A stretch of DNA of 41,523 bases from Vulcanococcus sp. Clear-D1. Lineage in GTDB: Bacteria; Cyanobacteriota; Cyanobacteriia; PCC-6307; Cyanobiaceae. The stretch lies in contig NZ_JACVZV010000020.1 in the NCBI RefSeq assembly GCF_014654725.1, positions 1 to 41,523 of the forward strand, given 5' to 3'. The position numbers and the translations under genes were made by a program. The notes under the pieces are model-generated. The model saw only the letters and a list, made by a program, of their open reading frames with translations. It was not told the origin of the DNA and did no database searches. This document shows positions 30,951 to 39,122 of this stretch, piece after piece (positions within the stretch are counted from its first letter, which is position 1; each line of letters begins with the position of its first letter).

Positions 30951-32281
30951 ACGCAGTGCCCGCGATGGAGCCGGATCTCAGCCGCATTCGCTGGAAGCTC
31001 ACCGGCCGCTACGTACTGATTTCGGCCTTTGTGCTGTTGGTGTTTGGCATCGCCGTGTTCCTGGAGGTGAGCCGCGCCCGATCAGCCCTGCTGCGGGAAC
31101 AGGTGCAGCAACTGGCTTCTGCGGCCGCCTCACAGATGCCCCTGATCCTGCATGAAGTGGAGGAATACAGCCACCTCCCCAATCAGCAGCTGCAATTGGA
31201 ATCGGGGCATGTGGCACTGCTGGAGTCACGTGCTTCAGCGCTGGAGAACAAGAAGATCGTTCTGTTCGATAAAGACAGGCAGATTCTCAGCCAATTCGGA
31301 AAACTACCGGCTGATCTCAAGGCCCTGCAGAGCCTGAGAAATCCCAATGAACGTCAATTTCTGGCCGTGCCCAATGGCGTGGCCTACTGGCGCCCTGTGT
31401 ATTTACGGGACTCGACAGCAGCGAACCGCGAATTGGAGGGGTATGTCTTCAGCGCCGTCTCCACGGCCACAACAGATCGTGAACTGGTGCGCCTGCGCAA
31501 TGGCCTGATGGTGGGCGGCGCCGTTGGGGCCATCGCTGCAGCTGTGCTCAGCCAGTGGATGGTGAGCAGTTCGCTCAAACCCATCCGCGATCAGCTTCAC
31601 CGCTTGATTCGCTTCACCAGTGATGCATCCCACGAGCTGCGGCATCCCCTCACCGCCATCCTCGCCGTGATCGGCACCGCGCGGGAACGGGGACAACTCG
31701 ATCGCGCTGAACCGGAGCTCAGCCAGAAAATCAATCGGATCGATCAGGCGACAGCCGAGATGACGCGCCTGGTTGAGGATCTGCTCCTGCTCACTCGCCT
31801 GGATCGTGCAGCACCGGATCAACAGCATTGGCAGCACTTTGATCTCTGTGAACTAGCGGAGGATCTGGCCGCTCTCTATCAAGATCGAGCCAGTAGCCAG
31901 CAGCTCCACCTGCACTGTGAGCTGAAGCCTCCAGCCATGGTTCACGGGCACCCCGATCAGCTGAGGCGCTTGGTGAGCAACCTGCTGGTGAATGCGATGC
32001 AGTTCACGCCGGCTGGTGGGGCGGTGACGCTGCAGGTGCAACTGCAAGGCCAACAGGTGATGGTGGTGATCGAAGACGAAGGGCCTGGAATCCCATCCGA
32101 CCAACGGCGGCTGGTGTTTGAGCGCTTCTGGCAGGCCGATGCCGCCCGCAGCGGACCCAATGCAGGTCTGGGGCTCTCGATCGCGCGCAGCATCACCCAG
32201 GTGCATGGAGGGCTGATTGAGGCACAGAGCGCCCCGAGCGGCGGCTGCCGCATGGTGGTGCTGCTACCCGCCGCCGCCTAA
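30947..32281 (+). CDS. Sensor histidine kinase (system 1)
   Basis: 444 residues from a TTG overlapping the regulator stop; the ATG at 30965 is an alternative. TM1 lies at about 21-39 and TM2 at about 186-204, bounding a periplasmic sensor domain of about 145 residues with no named fold. The H-box is SDASHELRHPLTAILAV (His 229). The ATPase domain has LRRLVSNLLVNAMQFT (N box), EDEGPGIPS and GLGLSIARS. There is no clear HAMP domain. It pairs with the upstream regulator. It shares architecture and many residues with the kinase at 35771. Confidence 0.92.
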   Translation: MNAVPAMEPDLSRIRWKLTGRYVLISAFVLLVFGIAVFLEVSRARSALLREQVQQLASAAASQMPLILHEVEEYSHLPNQQLQLESGHVALLESRASALENKKIVLFDKDRQILSQFGKLPADLKALQSLRNPNERQFLAVPNGVAYWRPVYLRDSTAANRELEGYVFSAVSTATTDRELVRLRNGLMVGGAVGAIAAAVLSQWMVSSSLKPIRDQLHRLIRFTSDASHELRHPLTAILAVIGTARERGQLDRAEPELSQKINRIDQATAEMTRLVEDLLLLTRLDRAAPDQQHWQHFDLCELAEDLAALYQDRASSQQLHLHCELKPPAMVHGHPDQLRRLVSNLLVNAMQFTPAGGAVTLQVQLQGQQVMVVIEDEGPGIPSDQRRLVFERFWQADAARSGPNAGLGLSIARSITQVHGGLIEAQSAPSGGCRMVVLLPAAA

Positions 32282-32302
32282 GCCGGCAGGTGTGACCGGC
32301 GC

Positions 32303-32324
32303 CTCACTGGGTCTTCACCTAGTT
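32303..32324 (+). promoter_or_regulatory. 11-bp-periodic direct repeat, site 2 (glycosyltransferase)
   Basis: CTCACTGGGTC TTCACCTAGTT: YTCAC units 11 bases apart, 17 bases before the glycosyltransferase start and only 22 after the kinase stop. The spacing matches sites 1 and 3-5. Confidence 0.5.
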
Positions 32325-32340
32325 ATGGAGGAGTTTCTGG

Positions 32341-33981
32341 TTGGGCGCCATCAGCGCCGCACGCATGGCCTGGCGTTGGTGGATTGTTCTGCTCTGGGCT
32401 GGAGCGATCGTGCTGCTGTTCCAGCATCTCGGCGACGTACCCCTGCGGGACTGGGATGAGGCTCTCGTGGCACGGGTAGCCGAAGAGATCAGCCTGCGGC
32501 CCTTTCCCACCAACCTCCTGCCCACCCTGTGGGATCAGCCCTACCTCAACAAACCACCCCTGCTGCATGCGCTGATTGGCCTGGCCATTGGCCTCTGGCG
32601 CCACACCGTTGGCAGCGAAGCGATCCGGCAGGTCCCGCCGGAATGGCTGGTGCGCGCCATTCCGGCACTGTGCTCCAGCTTGATCGTTCCTCTGGTGGCC
32701 TTGGTGCAATGGCGCCTTCGGCCTGGCGATCGCGTGGCTGCCATCTGCACCGCCGCGGTGGCCCTCACCCTGCTGCCGCTGATGCGCCATGGCCGGCTGG
32801 CCATGCTGGATGGCAGCTTGATCAGCGCGATGGCGCTGCAATGGTGGGCCTTACTGAGCCTGCCTTCAGCCCCTTCTCGATCGCAACAACGCCATTGGGG
32901 TTTGATCGCGGGCGCCGCTGGCTCCGCCATCCTGCTCCTGAAGGCACCGGCCAGCCTTCCCTTACTGGTGGGCGCTTGCCTGCTGCTCGCCTGGGAGCGG
33001 CGCTGGACGCCAAGGCAATGGCTCCCTCTCCTCATTTGGATCGTGATCGGCCTGCTGCCTGGGCTGCTCTGGCACGGATGGCACCTGCTGGAGCGCGGGC
33101 CGGAAGCGCTCGCCATGTGGGGCCGTCAGGGGCTCGCACGGGTGGTGAGTCCGGTCGAAGGGCATAGCGGCGGCTGGCGGGTGCCGGTGCTTGAGGTACT
33201 GGAAGGCGGCTGGCCCTGGCTGGCCCTCTGGCCGCTGGCGATGCTCACGGCGCTGCAGCAGCGCCGCAGCCGCTGGGGGTTCTGGTGCCTCGGGCTCACC
33301 CTGCTCACCGCGGCAGCTGTGCTGCCGCTGCGCACCCAACTTCCCTGGTACAGCCATTTGCTCTGGCCTTCCTTCGCCTTGAGCGTGGGGCCACTCTTGG
33401 CCCAGTTGATCCAACGCAGCGGAGCCACCTCAACGCTCACCCATCGCCTGCTGCTGGCGGTGCCCTGCTTCTGGATCCTCGCTGGCACCGGGCTGCTGGC
33501 CGTGCAAGGGCAGCTCAACGTGCCGGCGACTGTCACGATCCCCGCCGCACTCGGCCTGGTGTTCGGAGGGGGACTCTTGATCACGCCCACGCCGCGCTGG
33601 CGGCAATGGGGCGCTGCAGCGCTGGTCGCCCTGCTGTGGGGGGCTCTGTTCAACCTGTTTGCCAGCCCCATCTGGCTCTGGGAATTGAGCGAGCAATGGA
33701 GCGTGCAACCCGCAGTGGCTTGGCTACAGCCACTCATCAGCGCGGAGGGTCCCCCTCCGCTGCTGCTCCAGGAGAACGAACGCCCCAGCCTGAACTGGTA
33801 TCTGGGACAAGACGTCACCACCGGATCAAGGGCGCGGCGCCAACTGCGCACCACCAACCAGGAGCGCCTGGTGCTCAGCACCAGCAATCCCAGCAGGCCT
33901 CAGCTCAACTGCAGCCTGATCGGCCAGGCGGATCAAACCTCACAACCGGGGCCAGACCTCTACCGCTGCAAGCCGAGTTAA
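32341..33981 (+). CDS. GT39-family membrane glycosyltransferase (ArnT/PMT-like)
   Basis: 546 residues with about eleven membrane helices. The first periplasmic loop has the GT-C acidic motif, PLRDWDEALVARVAEEISLR. PTLWDQPYLNKPPLLHALIG matches the PxxxKPPLxxW region of ArnT-like enzymes. Such enzymes move a sugar from a lipid carrier to lipid A, glycans or proteins. The likely start is the TTG at 32341 behind GGAGGAG; the ATG at 32365 (MAWRWWIVLLW) is an alternative. It sits between two paralogous two-component systems, which recalls PmrAB-type control of ArnT. Confidence 0.85.
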   Translation: MGAISAARMAWRWWIVLLWAGAIVLLFQHLGDVPLRDWDEALVARVAEEISLRPFPTNLLPTLWDQPYLNKPPLLHALIGLAIGLWRHTVGSEAIRQVPPEWLVRAIPALCSSLIVPLVALVQWRLRPGDRVAAICTAAVALTLLPLMRHGRLAMLDGSLISAMALQWWALLSLPSAPSRSQQRHWGLIAGAAGSAILLLKAPASLPLLVGACLLLAWERRWTPRQWLPLLIWIVIGLLPGLLWHGWHLLERGPEALAMWGRQGLARVVSPVEGHSGGWRVPVLEVLEGGWPWLALWPLAMLTALQQRRSRWGFWCLGLTLLTAAAVLPLRTQLPWYSHLLWPSFALSVGPLLAQLIQRSGATSTLTHRLLLAVPCFWILAGTGLLAVQGQLNVPATVTIPAALGLVFGGGLLITPTPRWRQWGAAALVALLWGALFNLFASPIWLWELSEQWSVQPAVAWLQPLISAEGPPPLLLQENERPSLNWYLGQDVTTGSRARRQLRTTNQERLVLSTSNPSRPQLNCSLIGQADQTSQPGPDLYRCKPS

Positions 33982-33985
33982 TTCC

Positions 33986-34007
33986 CTCACGAGTTCCTCA
34001 CGAGAGG
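33986..34007 (+). promoter_or_regulatory. 11-bp-periodic direct repeat, site 3 (His/Asp-rich protein)
   Basis: CTCACGAGTTC CTCACGAGAGG: CTCACGAG is repeated exactly, 11 bases apart, 35 bases upstream of the gene at 34043. TACGTT at 34013-34018 could serve as the -10 element. Confidence 0.65.
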
Positions 34008-34042
34008 CTGCCTACGTTGAAGAAGTTCTCCGGAGACTGTCG

Positions 34043-34369
34043 ATGTCCCGCGACCGTCAACGCAATCAACGAGATCGTCATCGCCGCGATCGCCACAATG
34101 ACCACAACCATCGCCGCCAGTCGCTGAGCACATCAGCCGACAACTTCAGCAACGACCCGATCATCTCGGGCGGCGAATCAGGGCTTGATGAGCGTGAATA
34201 CATGGTTCGTGATCAACACAACGGCCACGACGATCACCATGGCTATGGCCATGAGGTCTACCACGATGAATCGGAGTATTCCCTGGGTGGATCATCCATC
34301 GACCATCACGACAGCGACCACGAGTCTGATCGCTTCAGCCTGATCGCTACGCCCGATCCACTGGCCTGA
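34043..34369 (+). CDS. His/Asp/Arg-rich hydrophilic protein
   Basis: 108 residues. The first 30 are Arg/Asp/His-rich (RDRQRNQRDRHRRDRHNDHN). The middle contains DNFSNDPIISGGESGLDERE, and the end is His/Asp-rich (HNGHDDHHGYGHEVYHDESE, DHHDSDHESD). There is no signal peptide. Strong metal-binding potential (Zn, Ni, Cu or Mn) is suggested by composition. The phrase DPxISGG recurs in the neighbour at 34453 (LDPVISGGR), so the two may be related or interact. It is preceded by direct-repeat site 3. Confidence 0.62.
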   Translation: MSRDRQRNQRDRHRRDRHNDHNHRRQSLSTSADNFSNDPIISGGESGLDEREYMVRDQHNGHDDHHGYGHEVYHDESEYSLGGSSIDHHDSDHESDRFSLIATPDPLA

Positions 34370-34393
34370 GACGCCCGGCACCAGCGCTCCCTC

Positions 34394-34415
34394 TTCACGA
34401 GTTCTTCACGACAGT
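34394..34415 (+). promoter_or_regulatory. 11-bp-periodic direct repeat, site 4 (acidic protein)
   Basis: TTCACGAGTTC TTCACGACAGT: TTCACGA is repeated exactly with an 11-base period, 38 bases before the gene at 34453. It is the best example of the motif together with site 3. Confidence 0.68.
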
Positions 34416-34452
34416 CTGGTTAAGGTCGGCACCTCCTAGCTGGGCAACCCTG

Positions 34453-35061
34453 ATGTCTAACGACGAGCGTGACCACGATTCCAACGATGGGGATCAGGGT
34501 CGTGGCGATGACCGCGATGATGCGCTGAAGATTCGCGCCCGCGGATCGACGGTCATCAGCGTGAGGGAGTGGTATGGCGCGCGCTGGAAACGGGAGGACA
34601 TCGATCGCAATGAGCGCTACGTCCTGAGGGATGGGCTCCTGGTGCACAACCGTGGTGGCCGGGTGCGCTATTACGCCGACGACAACAACGACGGCATCTG
34701 GACCCGAACCAATCTGGGTCGCGGACAAAACACGCTGAGGCGTGCTGAAAGCCTGGATCCCGTGATCTCCGGTGGGCGTATGTCATCCAGCGACGACAAG
34801 ACCTGGGGGCATGATTCAGGCTCCAGCAACGAGGCCTATCGCTTCGATCTGGTGAATGGCCAGGTGACCAACCTGCAGGAGTTCGACGATGGCGCATGGC
34901 GTCTGGAACGCATCGAAGCCAACGAAACCTGGACGTTTGACGGCACCAATCTGATCCAAACCGAGCGTGAACACGACGGTCGCGAGATCAGCACCTTCAC
35001 AGATCCCAATGGCGATGGACTCTTCACCAAGGTGCGTGAGGTGTTCACTGCATCCTTCTGA
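34453..35061 (+). CDS. Acidic repeat-like hypothetical protein
   Basis: 202 residues. The N-terminus is Asp-rich (SNDERDHDSNDGDQGRGDDR). Beta-type repeats each pair a short acidic turn with an aromatic strand: LVHNRGGRVRYYADDNNDGI, LVNGQVTNLQEFDDGAWRLE and LIQTEREHDGREISTFTDPN. Turns such as DDNNDG and DPNGDG resemble calcium-binding loops. There is no signal peptide. The protein may be secreted by another route or act as a cytoplasmic cation binder. Shared ISGG text and the same promoter element link it to the gene at 34043. Confidence 0.62.
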   Translation: MSNDERDHDSNDGDQGRGDDRDDALKIRARGSTVISVREWYGARWKREDIDRNERYVLRDGLLVHNRGGRVRYYADDNNDGIWTRTNLGRGQNTLRRAESLDPVISGGRMSSSDDKTWGHDSGSSNEAYRFDLVNGQVTNLQEFDDGAWRLERIEANETWTFDGTNLIQTEREHDGREISTFTDPNGDGLFTKVREVFTASF

Positions 35062-35133
35062 GCCAAGCCATCTCCCTCATCAGCTCAGCTGTTCTGCTGT
35101 GAGAGTGGTGCTTGGCACCGCTCTCAGGAGGGC

Positions 35134-35814
35134 ATGAAGCTGCTGGTGGTGGAAGACGAACCCACCTTGCGCCAGGCGCTGCTGCGGCTGGTGGCGCAGT
35201 GGGGCTACGCCGCGCAGTCCGCCGCCAACGCTGCTGAAGCGATCGATTGGCTGGAGCTGGATGCTTTTGATCTGGTGCTGCTGGATCTGGGCCTACCCGA
35301 CCGCGATGGGCTGGAGGTCTGCCGCGTTCTGCGGCAGCGGCCGGAACAGCTGCAACCGCTGGTGCTGATGCTCACCGGCCGGGATCGCCGCGACGACAAG
35401 CTCGCCGGCCTGGAGGGCGGCGCCGATGACTATGTGGTGAAACCCTTTGATCCCGAGCTGCTGCAAGCGCGCATCCGCGCCTTGCTGCGCCGGGCCCACC
35501 GGCCACTGCGCCCGTCGATCCGCTGGGGGGATCTCGAGATCCAACCAGGAAATCCCACTGCGCTGCTGGGTGATCAGCTGGTGGAGCTCACCCCCAAGGA
35601 ATCACTGATCCTGGAACAACTGATCCGCGCCCAAGGCGCGGCCTGCAGAAAGGAGCACTTACTCGATGGCTTTGAGGATGGGCGACGCGTCGTGGGTGAT
35701 GACGCGCTGCGCGCCCACATGCGCAACCTCCGCCACAAACTCAGCGCCGCAGGGGGCCACGCCAATCTGATTGAAACGGTCTACGGCCTTGGCTACCGGC
35801 TCGCTGCACCCTGA
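35134..35814 (+). CDS. OmpR/PhoB-family response regulator (system 2)
   Basis: 226 residues. Receiver motifs: VVEDEP, phospho-acceptor Asp 51 (LVLLDLGLPD) and YVVKPFDP. The winged helix contains LTPKESLILEQLIRAQGA and LRAHMRNLRHKLSA, ending LIETVYGLGYRLAAP. Length and residues align closely with the regulator at 30267, so the two arose by duplication or share recent ancestry. Its own upstream region lacks a clear copy of the direct repeat. The kinase frame opens inside its 3' end. Confidence 0.93.
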   Translation: MKLLVVEDEPTLRQALLRLVAQWGYAAQSAANAAEAIDWLELDAFDLVLLDLGLPDRDGLEVCRVLRQRPEQLQPLVLMLTGRDRRDDKLAGLEGGADDYVVKPFDPELLQARIRALLRRAHRPLRPSIRWGDLEIQPGNPTALLGDQLVELTPKESLILEQLIRAQGAACRKEHLLDGFEDGRRVVGDDALRAHMRNLRHKLSAAGGHANLIETVYGLGYRLAAP

Positions 35815-37108
35815 TCCGTTGCGGCTCAAGCGCAGGCTCGTGCGGCAGGGCGGAGGCTTTGCACTGCTGCTGTTGTGCGCCTTTGCCGGTTCGCTGTATT
35901 TCAAGGTGGCGCAGCAACGCCAGGTCGACCAACGCACCGAGCTGCGGCAGCTGATGGCCGCGGCCGCCAGCCAGTTGCCGCTGATTGCCCACGAAACCAG
36001 CGAGGCCGCCGGAGCACGCAAATTCCAGCCGAAGGCTGAGCTGATCGCCGTGCCGGCCTTGCTGGAGCAACGGATCCAGTGGTTTGGCCTGGGGGGCGAA
36101 CTGCTGCTTGAACAAGGGAAGCTCCAGCTGCCGCGTGGCACGCGCACGCCAGTACCGAGCCGTTCTGAGCCGCAGTGGCAGCAATGGCCCGGTGGCATCA
36201 GCCTCTGGCAGCCGGTGTTGGTGCGCACCAGCCCCCAGGCCACGCCGCAAGCCCTGGGCTCCGTGCGGGTAGCACTCTCCGATCGGGCTGCCCAGGCTGA
36301 TCTGCGGCGACTACGCAGTGGCCTGTTGCTCGGGGGCATCGTCACCGTGGTGGCGGCCCTGCTGGTGGGCCGCCGCATGCTCAACGCGGCGTTCTGGCCC
36401 CTGCAGCAGCAGGTGCGGGCCCTGGAGCGGTTCACCGCCGATGCCTCCCACGAACTGCGCCACCCCCTCTCGGCCCTGCGAGCGCTGCTGGCGGCCGTTC
36501 CCGAGGAGCTGCGCCAACAGCCCCAACTGGCCTGGCGCGAACTGAACCAACTCACCGCCCAGCTGGGCGAACTGGTGGATGACCTGCTGCTCCTGGCCCG
36601 CCAACGCCAGGAGATCCACAGCCCAGCCGCATCCGCGCGCAACCTGGAGCACTTCGATCTGATGGAGCTGCTGGAGGATCTGATCCGCTGCTACAGCGCT
36701 CAGGCCAGCGAGCGGTCGATCCAGCTCAGCCTCAGCCCCGATCCAGCCAGCTTTCGTGCACCGGTTGAGGCCCGCAGCGATCAGATCCTGCGCCTGTTCA
36801 CCAATCTGCTGCTCAACGCCCTGCGCCACAGCCCCGTGGGCGGGCATGTCGGCATCGAGGTTCACGCCAGCGCCCGCCAGGTCACCGTGCAGGTGATTGA
36901 TCGCGGGCCGGGCATCCCCAGCCACGTCCACGAGCAGGTGTTTGAACGGTTCTGGCGCAGCAGTGATCAGGGGGGGCATAGCGGCCTGGGCCTGGCGATC
37001 GCCCGCAGCATTGCCCGTAGCCATGGCGGTGATCTCAGCGTGTTAACGGCTCAACCCGGGCGCTGCGTCATGCAGGTGTTGCTGCCGATGGCGCGTCAAT
37101 CCTCATGA
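35771..37108 (+). CDS. Sensor histidine kinase (system 2)
   Basis: Up to 445 residues. The frame opens at a TTG at 35771, 44 bases inside the regulator; internal TTG codons at 35789 or 35819 are as likely, the last giving LRLKRRLVRQGGG as the N-terminus. TM1 lies at about 28-46, TM2 at about 183-200. The periplasmic loop is about 135 residues. H-box TADASHELRHPLSALRALL (His 227), N box LRLFTNLLLNALRHS, then IDRGPGIPS and SGLGLAIARS. No HAMP domain is obvious. It is the partner of the upstream regulator and a paralogue of the system 1 kinase. Confidence 0.9.
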   Translation: MKRSTALATGSLHPDPLRLKRRLVRQGGGFALLLLCAFAGSLYFKVAQQRQVDQRTELRQLMAAAASQLPLIAHETSEAAGARKFQPKAELIAVPALLEQRIQWFGLGGELLLEQGKLQLPRGTRTPVPSRSEPQWQQWPGGISLWQPVLVRTSPQATPQALGSVRVALSDRAAQADLRRLRSGLLLGGIVTVVAALLVGRRMLNAAFWPLQQQVRALERFTADASHELRHPLSALRALLAAVPEELRQQPQLAWRELNQLTAQLGELVDDLLLLARQRQEIHSPAASARNLEHFDLMELLEDLIRCYSAQASERSIQLSLSPDPASFRAPVEARSDQILRLFTNLLLNALRHSPVGGHVGIEVHASARQVTVQVIDRGPGIPSHVHEQVFERFWRSSDQGGHSGLGLAIARSIARSHGGDLSVLTAQPGRCVMQVLLPMARQSS

Positions 37109-37123
37109 TTTCTTCATGGGTGA
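37102..37123 (+). promoter_or_regulatory. 11-bp-periodic direct repeat, site 5 (UPF0016 transporter)
   Basis: CTCATGATTTC TTCATGGGTGA: YTCATG units 11 bases apart, overlapping the end of the kinase gene and 18 bases before the UPF0016 start. It uses T where sites 1-4 have C at the fifth position, so it is the weakest match. Confidence 0.42.
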
Positions 37124-37140
37124 TGCGGCAGGTTTGACGC

Positions 37141-37794
37141 ATGAGCACTCCGCTTCCACCTGACTCAGGCCTGGCGGCCTTCGGCGCCAGCCTCACTGCA
37201 ATCACCCTGGCCGAACTGGGTGACAAGACCTTCTTCATGGCCTTGATCCTGGCGGCCAAACATCGCGCGCGCGACGTGTTCATCGGCGCTTTCGCGGCGC
37301 TGACGGCTGTCACCCTGATCTCTCTGGGCCTGGGCTACGGCCTCAAGGAACTGCTTCCCAGCAGCGCGGTGCCGTGGCTGGCCGCCGTGCTCTTTGCCGG
37401 CTTCGGCGGCAAGTTGCTGCTCGACGCGCAACGCATGGCAACCAACGAAGCCGAGGTGGAAGAGCAGGAAGCCGAGAAAGCCGTTGCGGAAGTGGAGAGT
37501 CGATCACGGATCACCACGGCCTGGGCGGTGATCTGGGAAGCCTTTGCGTTGGTGTTTATCGCGGAACTGGGCGACCGCACCCAATTCACCACCATCTTTC
37601 TGGCGACAGCACCGGCCTTCGGCTTCGCAGGCCTCCTGGCCGGCACACTGGCCGGCCATGCCCTGGTCACCTGGCTTGCAGTGGGGGCCGGCAAGTGGAT
37701 CGGCGGGCGGATTAGCGAGAAACTGCTGTACCGCCTCAGTGGCGGACTGTTCATTGCCTTTGCGCTTGTGTCGCTCCAGCAAGCCCTGAGCTGA
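37141..37794 (+). CDS. UPF0016 / GDT1 family cation exporter (Mnx-like)
   Basis: 217 residues with six to seven helices in two repeats. Each carries the family motif: ITLAELGDKTFFMALILAAK and VFIAELGDRTQFTTIFLATA (E-x-G-D-K/R-T). A charged loop, EEQEAEKAVAEVESRSR, separates the repeats. Cyanobacterial members (Mnx) export Mn2+ from the cytoplasm to the thylakoid lumen or periplasm; plant and yeast relatives move Mn/Ca. It directly follows kinase 2 and is preceded by direct-repeat site 5. Confidence 0.92.
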   Translation: MSTPLPPDSGLAAFGASLTAITLAELGDKTFFMALILAAKHRARDVFIGAFAALTAVTLISLGLGYGLKELLPSSAVPWLAAVLFAGFGGKLLLDAQRMATNEAEVEEQEAEKAVAEVESRSRITTAWAVIWEAFALVFIAELGDRTQFTTIFLATAPAFGFAGLLAGTLAGHALVTWLAVGAGKWIGGRISEKLLYRLSGGLFIAFALVSLQQALS

Positions 37795-37797
37795 ACC

Positions 37798-38322
37798 ATG
37801 GCACGCACGATTCCCTACCAACCATCGCTGCTGCGCTTGCTGCACGGCATCACGGCTGTCCTGATCCCGCTGGCCTGGCTGAGCGGCTTGGTGGTGCTTG
37901 CCAAGCACGACGGCCGCTGGGTCCGCCTGCCGTTTGCCGTGCCGGGCGACTGGATTGACATCCACGGCTCGGTTGGCGCGCTGCTCTGGCCAGTGGCTCT
38001 GTTGTTTGTGGTGTACGCGATCGGTCTGGGTCGCGCCCGCCTGCGCCAGGCCGCAAACGCGGCAGCCCTGCTTGGGCTGGTGCTGGCGGTGGGCAGCGGC
38101 AAGTTGATGCAGGAGGACTGGCTGCGTACAGGCCAACTCGACCATCTGGCCTACCACCTGCACCTCCTGGCCTGGATGCTGATCACCGGTGCCGTGATCT
38201 GGCACATCGGTTCGGTGCTGCGTCGGGGCGGCGTGCGCCTCGCTGCCTCGATGGCCCAACTGCATGTGCGCGAGAACGATGGCCCGCGCCACTGGGTATC
38301 GCAACTGCTGCAGCGCCGCTGA
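37798..38322 (+). CDS. Cytochrome b561-like membrane protein
   Basis: 174 residues with four helices. Conserved His residues: LLRLLHGITAVLIPLAWLSG (helix 1), IDIHGSVGALLWPVALLFVV (helix 2) and LAYHLHLLAWMLITGAVIWH (helices 3-4). These could ligate two haems, as in bacterial b561 proteins, which carry electrons between quinones and periplasmic acceptors. It starts 3 bases after the UPF0016 stop, so the two are an operon. The redox partner is unknown. Confidence 0.82.
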   Translation: MARTIPYQPSLLRLLHGITAVLIPLAWLSGLVVLAKHDGRWVRLPFAVPGDWIDIHGSVGALLWPVALLFVVYAIGLGRARLRQAANAAALLGLVLAVGSGKLMQEDWLRTGQLDHLAYHLHLLAWMLITGAVIWHIGSVLRRGGVRLAASMAQLHVRENDGPRHWVSQLLQRR

Positions 38323-38554
38323 CGCGTCCGGCACGCCGGAGGAGACCCCAACGGCAGCTTCTCCCGCGCCAACCCGGCAGACAGCGAAGTCGGCACCAGC
38401 AGTGGCCGCGGCGATAGCGGCCAGATCACATCCGCGTCACGAAAGACGACATACGGAGAGGCGACAGCCATCACCCTGAAGCGAAGTACACCTGTGCCAG
38501 CCAGCTCGCCTAGCGCTGTCAACCGGGCATCATCAGCGCAGGATCCGATGCGCC

Positions 38555-38812
38555 ATGAGCGATCACAGCAACCAAAGCCTCACCGCCCGAGAGATGGTGC
38601 GCGCCCATGCCTACCCCGTGCTGGCCGCTCTGAGCAGCCTCAGCCTGGTGGCCATCGCGCTGTTGCAGATCCCGCAGGCCGTGAAAGCGCATCGCTACAA
38701 CCGCTGCGTCGACGCCCAGATCAAGCTGCGCCAATCGAACGCACTGCAGGGACAGGACAGCCCTGGAAAACTGATCTACCTCAAGGCGGTGCAGCACTGC
38801 GAAGGGCTCTGA
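38555..38812 (+). CDS. Small single-helix membrane protein
   Basis: 85 residues: SDHSNQSLTAREMVRAHAYP, a helix at about 22-41 (VLAALSSLSLVAIALLQIP), then a Cys-bearing tail (AHRYNRCVDAQIKLRQSNAL, KAVQHCEGL). The two Cys may pair outside the membrane. It looks like a conserved picocyanobacterial protein of unknown role. The 230 bases before it (38323-38554) hold nothing I recognise. Its 3' end abuts the decayed merR. Confidence 0.6.
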   Translation: MSDHSNQSLTAREMVRAHAYPVLAALSSLSLVAIALLQIPQAVKAHRYNRCVDAQIKLRQSNALQGQDSPGKLIYLKAVQHCEGL

Positions 38813-38814
38813 CC

Positions 38815-39061
38815 CTTTCGGTTAACGACCACGGCAAGACGGCCTTGGATGTCATGGCGCTTGCCGCAGAGCGTGGCCTGCAGATCCGCGCAGGTGCTGC
38901 CAGCTCAACGGCAGACCCATCGCTCTGAGGTTGCGAATCAGAGCCAGTTCGGCATAGACGGTCTGATCAAACAGCCGGTAACGCCCCTCGAATCGCGACG
39001 CGGGTTGGAGCAGCTCTCGATCGCCGCAGAAGCGAATCGTTTTCACCGGCCTCCAAGACAC
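38815..39061 (-). pseudogene. MerR-family regulator, decayed at both ends
   Basis: The recognisable part begins PVKTIRFCGDRELLQPASRF, then EGRYRLFDQTVYAELALIRN and LRAMGLPLS. These are the wing and linker helices of MerR regulators. The first helix of the HTH is missing: an in-frame TGA precedes the GTG at 39061. After GLPLS the text leaves frame. In the next frame AGSTCADLQATLCGKRHDIQ appears, the usual effector-binding tail (CxxLQ...L..K..DI). A frameshift and about 10-15 missing residues separate them. It is divergent from the DUF305 gene and next to an intact operator. Confidence 0.68.
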
Positions 39062-39070
39062 TCACACCTC

Positions 39071-39097
39071 TTGACTCTCCCCTTAGGGGAGAGTCAA
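39071..39097. promoter_or_regulatory. Perfect 27-bp MerR-type operator/promoter
   Basis: TTGACTCTCCCCT-T-AGGGGAGAGTCAA, with 13-bp perfect arms around one base. The left end is a consensus -35 (TTGACT). Leaving a 19-base spacer places a weak -10 at 39096-39101 (AATCCT), 22 bases before the DUF305 start. A long 19-base spacer with the dyad inside it is the hallmark of promoters activated by MerR, CueR or ZntR proteins. Confidence 0.72.
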
Positions 39098-39122
39098 TCC
39101 TGGGTGCATTGCGAAACCGGCC

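Noticed and set aside
35062-35133. Sixth copy of the 11-bp direct repeat before regulator 2
   Set aside because: CTCATCAGCTC occurs once but the following 11 bases (AGCTGTTCTGC) do not repeat it, so the site was not called.
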